A stretch of 64,000 bases of DNA from Streptosporangium carneum (GTDB lineage Bacteria; Actinomycetota; Actinomycetes; Streptosporangiales; Streptosporangiaceae), in assembly GCF_027922005.1 (NCBI RefSeq), contig NZ_BSEV01000016.1:124001-188000 (forward strand). Direction: 5' to 3'. Shown here one piece after another: positions 1 through 7,884 of the stretch (position 1 is the first letter of the stretch; each line of letters begins with the position of its first letter). The notes under the pieces are model-generated. The model searched no databases, was not told the origin of the DNA, and saw only the letters and a program-made list of their open reading frames with translations. Both the position numbers and the translations under genes were made by a program.

Positions 1-134
1 CGCAGGCACGGCTGGTGTGAGACCCGCAGGGAGGAACGCGGGGAGCACATTGTGATTTATATGGAGAAAGATCCGATTTCAGCTATGTCCACTCTGATTA
101 ATTAAAGTGAATTAAGCTGATTTGTGGCGGGGCG

Positions 135-164
135 TTGCAGTTTGGTGGAATGCCGGAATAATTT
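135..164 (+). promoter_or_regulatory. Probable promoter of the small peptide gene
   Basis: A TTGCAG box at 135-140 is followed 16-18 bp later by an AT-rich -10 region (AATAAT 157-162 or TAATTT 159-164). It sits in an AT-rich stretch that contrasts with the surrounding DNA. The predicted start lies near 170, leaving a leader of about 30 nt before the ATG at 202. Seen in sequence; activity is inferred. Confidence 0.45.
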
Positions 165-201
165 TCCTTCGTACCCGTAGTCGTTTTTCAGGGAGGGTAC
201 G

Positions 202-276
202 ATGAAGAAGATCATTGTCCACAAACCCGGCACCACCAGGCTCAGCGGCGTTTCCAGCGTCATCCACAAGGGATGA
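202..276 (+). CDS. Small orphan peptide gene, 24 aa
   Basis: I do not recognise the family. The ORF encodes a 24-residue peptide that starts MKKIIVHKPGTTRL and ends VIHKG, with no cysteine and five lysines. Its ATG is preceded by GGGAGGG at 190-196, a strong ribosome binding site at good spacing, and by an AT-rich promoter (135-164). A perfect 8-bp stem-loop at 343-361 closes the transcription unit against the convergent ABC transporter operon. The basic leader-like start followed by a small-residue-rich end could suit a secreted or modified peptide, but no maturation or export gene is visible on this side of it. It could also be a translated leader of something lost. Promoter, SD and terminator together make a real gene more likely than chance. 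Confidence 0.45.
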   Translation: MKKIIVHKPGTTRLSGVSSVIHKG

Positions 277-342
277 GGAGGCGCTCGGGCCGCCCCCGGC
301 GATCGCACGGGTCCCTCGCGCCTCCTGGCGGCCGGACACCGG

Positions 343-361
343 CGGTCGGCCGGGCCGACCG
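343..361. terminator. Stem-loop between convergent units
   Basis: CGGTCGGC (343-350) and GCCGACCG (354-361) form a perfect 8-bp stem with a 3-nt loop between the peptide gene and the end of the ABC ATPase gene. There is no U-tract, as is common for actinobacterial terminators. It can serve both strands. Confidence 0.4.
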
Positions 362-381
362 GGCAGGCTGTGGCGTTCCGG

Positions 382-1413
382 TCAGGCGGGGAAGACCTGG
401 ACGTGGCCGGGGTCCACGCTGAGCCGTACGGCGTCGCCGGGGGACAGCGACGCGGCGGCGCGGGAGGGAAGGTCGGCGAAGACGGTCGCGGGTGAGCCGT
501 TGACCTCGGCCTGGACGTAGACCCGGGTGGTGGCTCCCAGGAAGACCGTCACGTCGACGAGCGCGCGGGCGCCGGGACCCTCACGACGCAGCGAGACGTC
601 CTCGGGGCGGAACATGCACAGCACCCGCTCCCACGGAGCCTCGACGTCGAAGGCGCCGCCCGCCGTCACCCGCCCTCCGCTCGTGCGCAGCTCGAGGGTG
701 TTGCGGTTGCCGACGAAGCCCGCGGCGAACCTGGTCGAGGGGGCCGTGTAGATCTCGGAGGGGGCGGCGCACTGCTCGATGTCCCCGGCGTTCATCACCG
801 CGACCCGGTCGGAGATGGCCAGCGCCTCCGCCTGGTCGTGGGTGACGAAGACGGTGGTGATGCCGACCTGGTGCTGGATGCGGCGGACCTCGTCGCGCAG
901 CCGGTGACGCACCTGGGCGTCCAGTGCGGACAGCGGCTCGTCCAGCAGCAGCACCTCGGGGCGGGGGGCCAGCGCGCGGGCCAGCGCGACGCGTTGCTGC
1001 TGGCCGCCGGAGAGCTGGTTGGGAAGCCGGTCGCCCTGCTCGGACAGCCCGACGAGCTCCAGCATCTCCTCGACCCGCTCGGCGACCCCGGTCTTCGTCT
1101 CCCGGCGCACGGTCAGCGGGAAGCCGATGTTGCCGCGCACGGTCAGGTTGGGGAACAGCGCGTACGACTGGAAGACCATGCCGATCGGCCGCCTGCGGAC
1201 CGGGACGCCCGTCATGTCGACGCCGCCGATGGTCAGCCGTCCCGAGTCGAACGCGGTGAGACCGGCGACGCAGCGCAGCAGGGTGGTCTTGCCGCAGCCC
1301 GAGGGGCCGAGCAGGGCCAGCATCTCTCCCTGCTCCACGCTGACGCTCACCCCGGCCAGTGCGACATGGCCCGCGTAGCGCTTGGTGACGTCCTCGAGGA
1401 CGACGTGACTCAT
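382..1413 (-). CDS. ABC transporter ATP-binding protein (polyamine/iron/phosphonate importer type)
   Basis: This 343-aa cytoplasmic ATPase powers the importer encoded just upstream. It shows Walker A GPSGCGKTT (about residues 36-44), a Q-loop region at VFQSYALFP, signature LSGGQQQR (134-141), Walker B LLLDEP (155-160) and the H-loop VTHDQ (His192). A C-terminal extension with the sequence MFRPEDV fits the TOBE regulatory domain of the PotA/FbpC/PhnT/MalK group. The start is the ATG whose ATGA overlaps the stop of the permease gene, showing translational coupling. The substrate cannot be read from the ATPase; polyamines, ferric ion and 2-aminoethylphosphonate are all handled by relatives. Confidence 0.9.
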   Translation of the reverse strand: MSHVVLEDVTKRYAGHVALAGVSVSVEQGEMLALLGPSGCGKTTLLRCVAGLTAFDSGRLTIGGVDMTGVPVRRRPIGMVFQSYALFPNLTVRGNIGFPLTVRRETKTGVAERVEEMLELVGLSEQGDRLPNQLSGGQQQRVALARALAPRPEVLLLDEPLSALDAQVRHRLRDEVRRIQHQVGITTVFVTHDQAEALAISDRVAVMNAGDIEQCAAPSEIYTAPSTRFAAGFVGNRNTLELRTSGGRVTAGGAFDVEAPWERVLCMFRPEDVSLRREGPGARALVDVTVFLGATTRVYVQAEVNGSPATVFADLPSRAAASLSPGDAVRLSVDPGHVQVFPA

Positions 1414-2213
1414 CGCAGAGTCCTTCCGATAGTGCTCACCCTGCCGCGTCCGAGGCGGACGACCAGGGCGGAGAGTGCGAACAGGAACCCGAAGGTGAAG
1501 ATCGTGACGACGGCGAGAGCGTTGGGGTCGCCGAGGGTGCGGGAGACGAACTGGCGGGCCGACCAGATCGGCAGCGTCTCGAACTTGGCTCCCACCAGGA
1601 TCTTGGCGAGCGCGAACTCGTTCATCGCGGTCGCCACGACGAGCAGCGCGCCGGAGACCACGCCGCCGCGGATCGCCGGGAAGATCACCCGGGTCAGGGT
1701 CTGCACGGGGTTCGCCCCGCAGGTCGCCGCGGCCTCGCTGAGCCGTACGGCTCCCGCCGCGATCAGCGAGCCCTCGACCGCCCAGTACATGAACGGGAAG
1801 GCGATGGCCGCCGTCGCCGCCGCGAGCAGCCAGAACGTGCCGAAAAGGCCGGGGGCGAACGAGGCGGTGACGAGTTGGAGGCCGGCTCCCACGACCACCC
1901 ACGGGACGGCGAACGGGATCACCGCGATCGTCTGCACCACCGACCCGATCCTCGGGTTGTGGACCACGGACCAGTAGGCGGCGGGCACCACGAGCAGCAC
2001 GTCGACGACCACGACCACGGCGGACAGCAGCAGGGAACGCAGCAGCGCGGACGTCACGTCCGGTTTGCCGAACACGCCGATCCAGTGGTCCAGGGTGTAG
2101 CCGTCCGGCAACGGGGTGTCGGTCCAGCGGGTCGCGACGGAGTACAGCAGGGCCGCCAGGAGGGGCAGCCCGAAGTAGAGGCCGAGGAGGCCGAGGAAGA
2201 TCCGCCTTCTCAT
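1410..2213 (-). CDS. ABC transporter permease, second inner-membrane subunit
   Basis: A 267-aa integral membrane protein of the BPD_transp_1 family with about six hydrophobic segments, beginning with a signal-anchor near residues 4-24. A cytoplasmic loop around EAAATCGANPVQTLTRVIFP matches the EAA coupling motif that contacts the ATPase, in the form usual for PotI/FbpB/PhnV-type permeases. It overlaps the ATPase gene by 4 nt and follows the first permease, so the genes form one operon. With the 274-aa permease it would make the heterodimeric channel. Substrate unknown. Confidence 0.88.
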   Translation of the reverse strand: MRRRIFLGLLGLYFGLPLLAALLYSVATRWTDTPLPDGYTLDHWIGVFGKPDVTSALLRSLLLSAVVVVVDVLLVVPAAYWSVVHNPRIGSVVQTIAVIPFAVPWVVVGAGLQLVTASFAPGLFGTFWLLAAATAAIAFPFMYWAVEGSLIAAGAVRLSEAAATCGANPVQTLTRVIFPAIRGGVVSGALLVVATAMNEFALAKILVGAKFETLPIWSARQFVSRTLGDPNALAVVTIFTFGFLFALSALVVRLGRGRVSTIGRTLR

Positions 2214-2298
2214 GGGTTCCGCACCGTTTCCCGTCCGTCTTCTCGTTCTGGCCGGCCGTCCCGCGGACGGTTCCGCGCCGGTCGCTGGGTCTTCCCGG

Positions 2299-3123
2299 TC
2301 ACAGCCACCGCTGTGCCCGCTTCAGGGAGAGCCGGTAGAGCACGGTCGTGCCCGCGGCGAGGAGCATGAGCAGCACCGACAGCACCGCGGCGCGTTCCAG
2401 GCCGAACACCGAGGACTCCAGCGTCGCGCCGATCTGCAGGGTGATCAGCTTCTGGCTGCCGGGGCTCGCCGCGACCGCGTAGGCCACCGCGTAGACGCCG
2501 ATGGTCCAGGTGAAGACGAGCAGCCACCCCGCGATCACGAACGGCGCCAGCACGGGGACGCCGACGTGGCGCCAGAACTGCCACCGGGTCGCGTGGCAGA
2601 CCGCCGCGGCCTCCTGCCAGTCGTCCTTGAGCACGCTCAGCGCGGGAAGGGTGAGCAGCACGAACATCGGCACGTTGAAGTACAGGTAGACGATGTTCAT
2701 GCCGGTGAACGAGCCGGTCGAGGGGAAGGGGTCCTCGATTCCGAACAGGCCGCCGAGGATCAGGGTGAGCATGCCGGTCGAGCCGATCAGCGCGACGAAG
2801 CCGAAGGCCAGCCCGATGCCGGCGAAGTTGGAGGCCACGTTCATCAGCGACAGCCAGAAGGCACGGCCGCCGAGACGCATCCGGGTGATCAGCCAGGCGG
2901 CGGGGGCGCCGAGGAGGGAGGCGAGGGTCGCCTGCACCACCCCGAGCCCGAGCGAGCCCGCGACGGCCTGCCGGTCCACCGGGTTGTCGATCACCCGCAG
3001 GATGTTGTCGAGGCCGTAGCCGCCGCCGCGCAACGCGAAGGTGTCGTTGACCAGCCTGGTGGCGGGGAGCACGAGCATCACGAAGGTGAACGCCAGCAGA
3101 GGGAGCGCCGGCGCCCAGTTCAT
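2299..3123 (-). CDS. ABC transporter permease, first inner-membrane subunit
   Basis: A 274-aa multi-spanning permease starting MNWAPALPLLAF. The ATG at 3123 is chosen because AGGAGG lies 6 nt upstream, although the frame stays open further. The EAA-type loop is visible at DDWQEAAAVCHATRWQFWRH, which should dock on the ATPase. It has the layout of PotH/PhnU-type subunits and is followed 85 nt later by the partner permease. It belongs to the four-gene importer operon lipoprotein-permease-permease-ATPase. Confidence 0.88.
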   Translation of the reverse strand: MNWAPALPLLAFTFVMLVLPATRLVNDTFALRGGGYGLDNILRVIDNPVDRQAVAGSLGLGVVQATLASLLGAPAAWLITRMRLGGRAFWLSLMNVASNFAGIGLAFGFVALIGSTGMLTLILGGLFGIEDPFPSTGSFTGMNIVYLYFNVPMFVLLTLPALSVLKDDWQEAAAVCHATRWQFWRHVGVPVLAPFVIAGWLLVFTWTIGVYAVAYAVAASPGSQKLITLQIGATLESSVFGLERAAVLSVLLMLLAAGTTVLYRLSLKRAQRWL

Positions 3124-3187
3124 GAGGATCCTCCTGGTACGGCCGACGCCCCCCGAGGAGACGACGTCTCCACCGGGGGCGGGTGAT

Positions 3188-3250
3188 CCCCGCCCCCGGG
3201 CGGGGTCCGGGCGGGTGCCCGCCGGGGGCGGGAGGAGGGCTCCTCCCGCC
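3188..3250 (-). promoter_or_regulatory. Two strong stem-loops between binding-protein and permease genes
   Basis: CCCCGCCC/GGGCGGGG (3188-3205) and GGCGGGAGGA/TCCTCCCGCC (3227-3250, 4-nt loop) are perfect hairpins in the gap between the lipoprotein gene and the first permease gene. Hairpins here in binding-protein operons usually stabilise or partly terminate the mRNA so that the binding protein is made in excess. That role is inferred. Confidence 0.45.
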
Positions 3251-3272
3251 ACGGGCTCAAGGATGTGTTCGG

Positions 3273-4370
3273 TCACGCGAGAACCTTGGCCTCCCAGTCG
3301 GCGACGATCCGCTCGGGGTTGACCTTGGTGATCTCGATCTCCTTGACGGCCGAGTACGCGGCGTCGGGCAGCCAGTTGGCCTTGGCGTCCGCGGGCAGTT
3401 GCAGGTCCCCGTTGAGGGAGCGGATGGGCCTGGCGCCGAACTTGGCGAACAGGGTCTGGGCCTCGTCGGACAGGACGTAGTCCAGGAAGCCCTTGAGGAA
3501 GTCGCCCTTGGCGGTGTTGTACCTGTTGACGATCAGGCCGGACGGCGACCAGACCGAGCCGTCGCTGGGGATGATCACTTCCACGTTGACGTTCTTGGCC
3601 TTGAGGGCGTTCTTCTGGGCCAGGCCGTTGAAGTCGTAGTTGATCTGGATCGGGGCCTCGCCCTTCTCCAGGGTCTCCTCGCTCATCTTGACGTCGCTGA
3701 GGTTGCCCGCGTCCTTGAGCTTCTTGAAGTAGTCGTAGGCCGGGCTGAGGTCGTCGACCGAGCCGCCGTTGGCGACCGCGGCGGCGACGACCATGGCCTG
3801 GCCGGTGCCCGAGGAGGTGGGGTTCTTGGTGGCGATCATGCCCTTGTACTCGGGCTTGAGCAGGTCGGCCCAGCTCTTCGGCGGGTTGGTGACCTTGTCG
3901 GTGTTGACCACGAAGGACGGCACGCCGACGAAGGTGGCGACCCAGCCGCCGTCCTTGGCCTTCTGCCAGTCCTTGAGCCTGCTCGCCGAGGGCGGGACGT
4001 AGGCGGGGACGACGCCCTTGGCCTCCGCGACGGGGCCCCACATCAGGCCGATGTCGCTGGCGGTGCCGACCGGGTTGCTCTTCTCCGCGTCGATGCGCTG
4101 GATCTCCTCGGCCGAGGACATGTCGGTGTCGGCGTGCTTGCAGGCGCCGCCGTGCTTGGCGCAGAAGGTCTTGACGACCTCGCCGTAGTTGGCCCAGTCG
4201 GGCGCGAGGCCGTACGTGGGAAGGTCGGCGCCCTGCGCGGCGATCTTGGACTCATCCGGAGCCGCGGCCCAGTCGTAGTCGCCGGACGCCGTGGCGGAGC
4301 CACCGCAGGCGCTGAGGGAGAGCATGGCCAGTACGGTCGCCGATGCCGCCCGCAAGCGGAGGTTTCGCAT
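3273..4370 (-). CDS. ABC transporter substrate-binding lipoprotein
   Basis: A 365-aa solute receptor, first gene of the importer operon. Residues 1-22 form a lipoprotein signal peptide with lipobox LSAC, so Cys22 should be lipidated and the protein tethered outside the membrane. The rest resembles the PotD/FbpA/PhnS cluster of extracellular solute-binding proteins (for example KSWADLLKPEYKGMI and the FLDYVLSDEAQ segment near the C-terminus). The gene is divergent from an aldehyde dehydrogenase/CoA-transferase operon across a 334-bp region with phased repeats, suggesting the imported solute feeds that operon. The ligand is not identifiable by eye. Confidence 0.88.
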   Translation of the reverse strand: MRNLRLRAASATVLAMLSLSACGGSATASGDYDWAAAPDESKIAAQGADLPTYGLAPDWANYGEVVKTFCAKHGGACKHADTDMSSAEEIQRIDAEKSNPVGTASDIGLMWGPVAEAKGVVPAYVPPSASRLKDWQKAKDGGWVATFVGVPSFVVNTDKVTNPPKSWADLLKPEYKGMIATKNPTSSGTGQAMVVAAAVANGGSVDDLSPAYDYFKKLKDAGNLSDVKMSEETLEKGEAPIQINYDFNGLAQKNALKAKNVNVEVIIPSDGSVWSPSGLIVNRYNTAKGDFLKGFLDYVLSDEAQTLFAKFGARPIRSLNGDLQLPADAKANWLPDAAYSAVKEIEITKVNPERIVADWEAKVLA

Positions 4371-4480
4371 AGAAAGTGCCCTTCTGGGAGTTTTACGCAG
4401 TGAACCATGGCGTTTGTCGGTCCTGGCTGGGCGACATTCAGCCCACCGGCTTGTTTCGATCAGATGAATTCATGGTTAAC

Positions 4481-4515
4481 GCCATTTGGTGGCCATTTAG
4501 TGGCGCTTTGGCGGA
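4481..4515. promoter_or_regulatory. Phased operator-like repeats in the divergent promoter region
   Basis: The 334-bp gap between the importer and the catabolic operon holds GCCATTTGGTGGC (4481-4493) and GCCATTTAGTGGC (4492-4504), followed by a 9/13 match at 4503-4515. The period is 11 bp, about one helical turn, and each unit has GCCA/TGGC arms. Further right, TTGATC (4577-4582) and CTATAG (4601-4606), 18 bp apart, may be the promoter of the rightward operon. A regulator binding here could control both directions. Confidence 0.45.
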
Positions 4516-4704
4516 CGAAGACCGCGTCTTGCCGAATGTCTAGCCCAATGCAGGGGCGTGGCCAACGCGTCATTTGTTGATCGGGCCCATAGGTAAAGCG
4601 CTATAGCCCCTGTCTATCGGAGGCATCGGATAAATCCCCCTTGTGAGAGGGAAGCACGCGCGGTGAGGCTGGCCACTGACAGACGCACGGTGGAAAGGAA
4701 TCCG

Positions 4705-6153
4705 ATGGAGAGTCGCTACCTGCTCAACCATGTAGGCGGCCGGTGGCGCCCGCCGGAGAGCGGGCAGACCCGGCCCAACATCAACCCGGGCGACCTGTCC
4801 GACCGCGTCGGAGACTTCGCCGAGTCTGGCGGAGCCGACGTGGACCTCGCGGTCGAGGCCGCGGCGGCGGCGTTCCCCGCCTGGAAGGCGCTGGGCCCGA
4901 TCAGGCGGGCCGAGTACCTTCGGGCCGTCGAGCGGCTCATCGAGGAACGCGCGGAGGACTTCGCCCAGGCGATCACCCGTGAGCAGGGCAAGCTGCTGAA
5001 GGAGGCGCGCGGCGAGGTCCGGCGCGCGCTGGCCATCCTCGACTTCACCGCGGGCGAGGCCCGGCGGCTGAACGGCGAGACCACCCCGGCGGAGGAGTCG
5101 AGGACCTTTTCCTACACCTTCCGCTCCCCGCTCGGGGTGGTCGGCCTGATCACGCCGTGGAACTTCCCGCTGGCGATCCCCATGTGGAAGGTCGCCCCCG
5201 CCCTGTTGTCCGGCTGCACCGCGGTGTTCAAGCCGTCGCCGTTCACCCCGCTGAGCGGCGCGCTGCTCACCGAGGCCTTCGTCGACGCCGGGCTGCCCGC
5301 CGGAGTGCTCAACCTCGTCCAGGGCGACATCGCGGCGGGCGAGGCGCTGGTCGCCGACGAGCGTGTCGCGGGCGTCAGCTTCACCGGCTCCCTGCCCGTC
5401 GGCCTGGCCATCCACACCGCGGGCGCGCCCCGCCTGCTGCGCACCCAGCTCGAACTGGGCGGCAAGAACGCGGTGCTCGTCCTGGCCGACGCCGACCTCG
5501 ACAGGGCGGTCCAGGCCACGGTGTTCGGCGCGTTCGGCCAGTCGGGCCAGCGCTGCAGCGCCACCTCCCGGGTCATCGTGGACGTGCGCGTCAAGGAGGA
5601 GTTCCTGGAGCGCCTGGTCGAGCGCGTCTCGGCGCTGAGGGTCGGCATCGGCGCCGACACGGGCGCCGACGTCGGCCCCGTGGTCAGTGAGGCCCGCATG
5701 AAGGCGTGCCTCGAGGCGGTCAGGTCCGCCCAGGAGGCCGGAGCCAAGGTCGCCGTGGGCGGCGGACGCCACACGGAGGGCGTGCCCGACGGCTGCTACG
5801 TCCAGCCCACCGTGCTGCGCGACGTGCCGTGGAACAGCGAGATCGCCCAGGAGGAGATCTTCGGCCCGGTGCTCTCCGTGATCGACTGCGACGGATTCGA
5901 CGACGCGATGCGCATCTCCAACTCCGTCAGGTACGGCATGAGCGGCACGATCTTCACCTCGGACATGTCCAGGGCGTTCGAGGCGCTCGAGCGGTTCGAG
6001 GCGGGCATGCTGCACGTCAACAGGCCCGGAGTCGGCGCGTACGCGCACCTGCCGCACATGGGCTCGAAGATGTCACAGTTCGGCCCGCCCGAGTGCTCCC
6101 CGCAGGTCTGGGACTTCTACACCGAGTGGAGGTCTGCGTGCATCGGCTACTGA
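4705..6153 (+). CDS. NAD(P)-dependent aldehyde dehydrogenase
   Basis: A 482-aa soluble enzyme of the ALDH superfamily that oxidises an aldehyde to an acid. The catalytic parts are visible: oxyanion Asn in TPWNFP, general-base Glu in LELGGKN, nucleophile Cys in GQSGQRCSA, and the cofactor segment SFTGS. The ATG at 4705 is chosen because AAAGGAA precedes it by 4 nt; a GTG at 4663 in the same frame lacks such a site. It leads an operon with two CoA-transferase subunits and a citryl-CoA-lyase-like enzyme, so its product acid is probably the one activated to a CoA ester. The specific substrate is unknown; succinate-semialdehyde-type and phosphonoacetaldehyde-type ALDHs look alike at this level. 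Confidence 0.9.
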   Translation: MESRYLLNHVGGRWRPPESGQTRPNINPGDLSDRVGDFAESGGADVDLAVEAAAAAFPAWKALGPIRRAEYLRAVERLIEERAEDFAQAITREQGKLLKEARGEVRRALAILDFTAGEARRLNGETTPAEESRTFSYTFRSPLGVVGLITPWNFPLAIPMWKVAPALLSGCTAVFKPSPFTPLSGALLTEAFVDAGLPAGVLNLVQGDIAAGEALVADERVAGVSFTGSLPVGLAIHTAGAPRLLRTQLELGGKNAVLVLADADLDRAVQATVFGAFGQSGQRCSATSRVIVDVRVKEEFLERLVERVSALRVGIGADTGADVGPVVSEARMKACLEAVRSAQEAGAKVAVGGGRHTEGVPDGCYVQPTVLRDVPWNSEIAQEEIFGPVLSVIDCDGFDDAMRISNSVRYGMSGTIFTSDMSRAFEALERFEAGMLHVNRPGVGAYAHLPHMGSKMSQFGPPECSPQVWDFYTEWRSACIGY

Positions 6154-6190
6154 GCGCGCCGAAGGCGCACGTCAGGGCCGTGAGGCGGCG

Positions 6191-7105
6191 ATGACGGCGA
6201 CGACAGGGAAGGTGACCGGCGCGGCCGAGGCGGTCGCGCGTCTCGTCACACCGGGCGCGGTCGTCGGCATGGGCGGGCAGAACATCAACCGCTGCCCGAT
6301 GGCCCTGGTCCACGAGGTGATCAGGCAGGGGATCGGCGAGCTGACCGTGGTCGGCTGCAACCTCTCGCTGCCGCTGGACATGCTGGTCGCGGCCGGGCTC
6401 GTGGCCAGGACCGAGCAGGGCACCGGAAATCTGGAGCGGTACGGCACGCTGTTCGCCTGGCGGCGGGCGGTCGAGCGAGGCGAGGTCGGCGTGGGAGACC
6501 ACAGCCACCTCGCCATGGCCACCCGGTTCGCGGCGGGCGCGCTCGGCCTGCCGTACCTGCCGACCCGGAGCCTGCTCGGCACCGACCTGCTCGCCGACAT
6601 GGTGGCGGCCGGTTACGCCAGGCAGGACGTCGACCCGTGGAGCGGCGTTCCCGTGGTTCTGCTGAAGGCGATGATCCCGGACGTGGCGATCATCCATGCG
6701 AATCGCGCTGATATTTCGGGAAACGTGGTTATTGAGGGGGTCACCTCGCACGAGGTGGACATGGTCAGGGCGGCCAGGGCGACGATCGTCTCGGCCGAGG
6801 AGATCGTCCCCGAAGGGACCTTCGCCGACCGGCCTGAGCAGGTCACGATCCCCGAGGCCTACGTCTCCGCCGTGGTCGAGCAGCCGTTCGGCGCCTTCCC
6901 CACCTCGGTCTACCGCGCCTACGACTTCGCCGAGTCCGAGATCAGGGAGTACCAGGCACTCGGCCGGGCCGGCGACGAAGAACTGCGCCGCTGGCTCACC
7001 GCCAACGTGCACGCGGGAACCGACTTCGACGCCTTCCTGACCGCCCGAGACCCGGAAGGCTCGCTCAGGGCGCGGCTGACCGACCAGATGAGGAGCCTCG
7101 TTTGA
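6191..7105 (+). CDS. CoA-transferase alpha subunit (glutaconate/3-oxoacid type)
   Basis: A 304-aa subunit of a class I CoA-transferase. The N-terminal part carries the glycine-rich segment VVGMGGQNINR, and the middle has PDVAIIHANRADISGNV, typical of GctA/IpdA-like alpha subunits. It pairs with the beta subunit encoded by the next gene, which overlaps it by 4 nt. The pair would move CoA from a donor such as acetyl- or succinyl-CoA to a carboxylic acid in the cytoplasm. The gene starts 37 nt after the aldehyde dehydrogenase stop and belongs to the same operon. Confidence 0.85.
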   Translation: MTATTGKVTGAAEAVARLVTPGAVVGMGGQNINRCPMALVHEVIRQGIGELTVVGCNLSLPLDMLVAAGLVARTEQGTGNLERYGTLFAWRRAVERGEVGVGDHSHLAMATRFAAGALGLPYLPTRSLLGTDLLADMVAAGYARQDVDPWSGVPVVLLKAMIPDVAIIHANRADISGNVVIEGVTSHEVDMVRAARATIVSAEEIVPEGTFADRPEQVTIPEAYVSAVVEQPFGAFPTSVYRAYDFAESEIREYQALGRAGDEELRRWLTANVHAGTDFDAFLTARDPEGSLRARLTDQMRSLV

Positions 7106-7884
7106 CGACCCCGGCCCTTGAGGCCCTTCCACGTGAGCTGCTCGTGGTCGAGGGGGCACGGCAGATCAGGGACGGCGACCTGGTGATCGTCGGGACCGGT
7201 TTGCCGCTGCTCGCCGCGACGCTGGCCCAGCGCACCCACGCCCCGGGAGCCAAGCTCGTCATCGAGTCCGGCGTGATGTTCCCCCGGGTCGTGCCGACCC
7301 CGGTCTCGGTCGTCGACCCCCGGCTGATGCACGGGGCCTCCCGGCACGGCTCCCTGTTCGAGGCGCTGGGCGGCCTGGTCCAGCGCGGCCTGGTGCGGAC
7401 GGGCTTCCTCGGCGGAGCCCAGGTCGACGAGTACGGCAACATCAACTCCACCTGGGTGCCCCGCTCGAACGGGGAACGGATCCGGCTGCCCGGCAGCGGC
7501 GGCGCCAACGACATCGCCAGCCACTGCCGCCAGGTCGTCGTCCTCACCGACCACGAGCGGCGCCGTTTCCCCCGCCGCTGTGACTACGTCACCAGCCCCG
7601 GCTTCCTGTCGGGGCCGGGAGCCCGCGCCGAGGCCGGGCTGCCGCCGCTGGCCGTCAAGGTCGTCACCGACCTGTGCGTCATGGAGGCCGAGGACACGGC
7701 CCTCGCCGTGACCGCGCTGATGCCGGGCGCCACGGAGCGGGCCGTACTGGACAACACCGGATTCGTCCCGGAATTCTCCCCCTCCCTCACCACCGTCGCC
7801 CCGCCGGCCCCGGAGGACCTGCGCCTGCTGCGCGAGGAACTCGACCCGGCGTGCGTCTACTTCCCCGAAAGGAAATCCCGTTGA
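7102..7884 (+). CDS. CoA-transferase beta subunit
   Basis: A 260-aa partner of the preceding subunit. The segment LVIESGV should contain the catalytic glutamate that forms the glutamyl-CoA thioester in class I CoA-transferases, and LGGAQVDEYGNIN and LPGSGGAND are typical of beta subunits of the GctB/IpdB group. It starts with TTG inside the stop of the alpha gene (TTGA overlap) and ends by overlapping the lyase gene in the same way. The tight coupling supports an obligate complex. Confidence 0.85.
   Translation: MTTPALEALPRELLVVEGARQIRDGDLVIVGTGLPLLAATLAQRTHAPGAKLVIESGVMFPRVVPTPVSVVDPRLMHGASRHGSLFEALGGLVQRGLVRTGFLGGAQVDEYGNINSTWVPRSNGERIRLPGSGGANDIASHCRQVVVLTDHERRRFPRRCDYVTSPGFLSGPGARAEAGLPPLAVKVVTDLCVMEAEDTALAVTALMPGATERAVLDNTGFVPEFSPSLTTVAPPAPEDLRLLREELDPACVYFPERKSR

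Noticed and set aside
382-4370. Naming the importer as a 2-aminoethylphosphonate system because a phnW-like gene is in the window
   Set aside because: The phnW-like gene is 9 kb away with its own regulator; subunit types fit polyamine and iron importers equally well.
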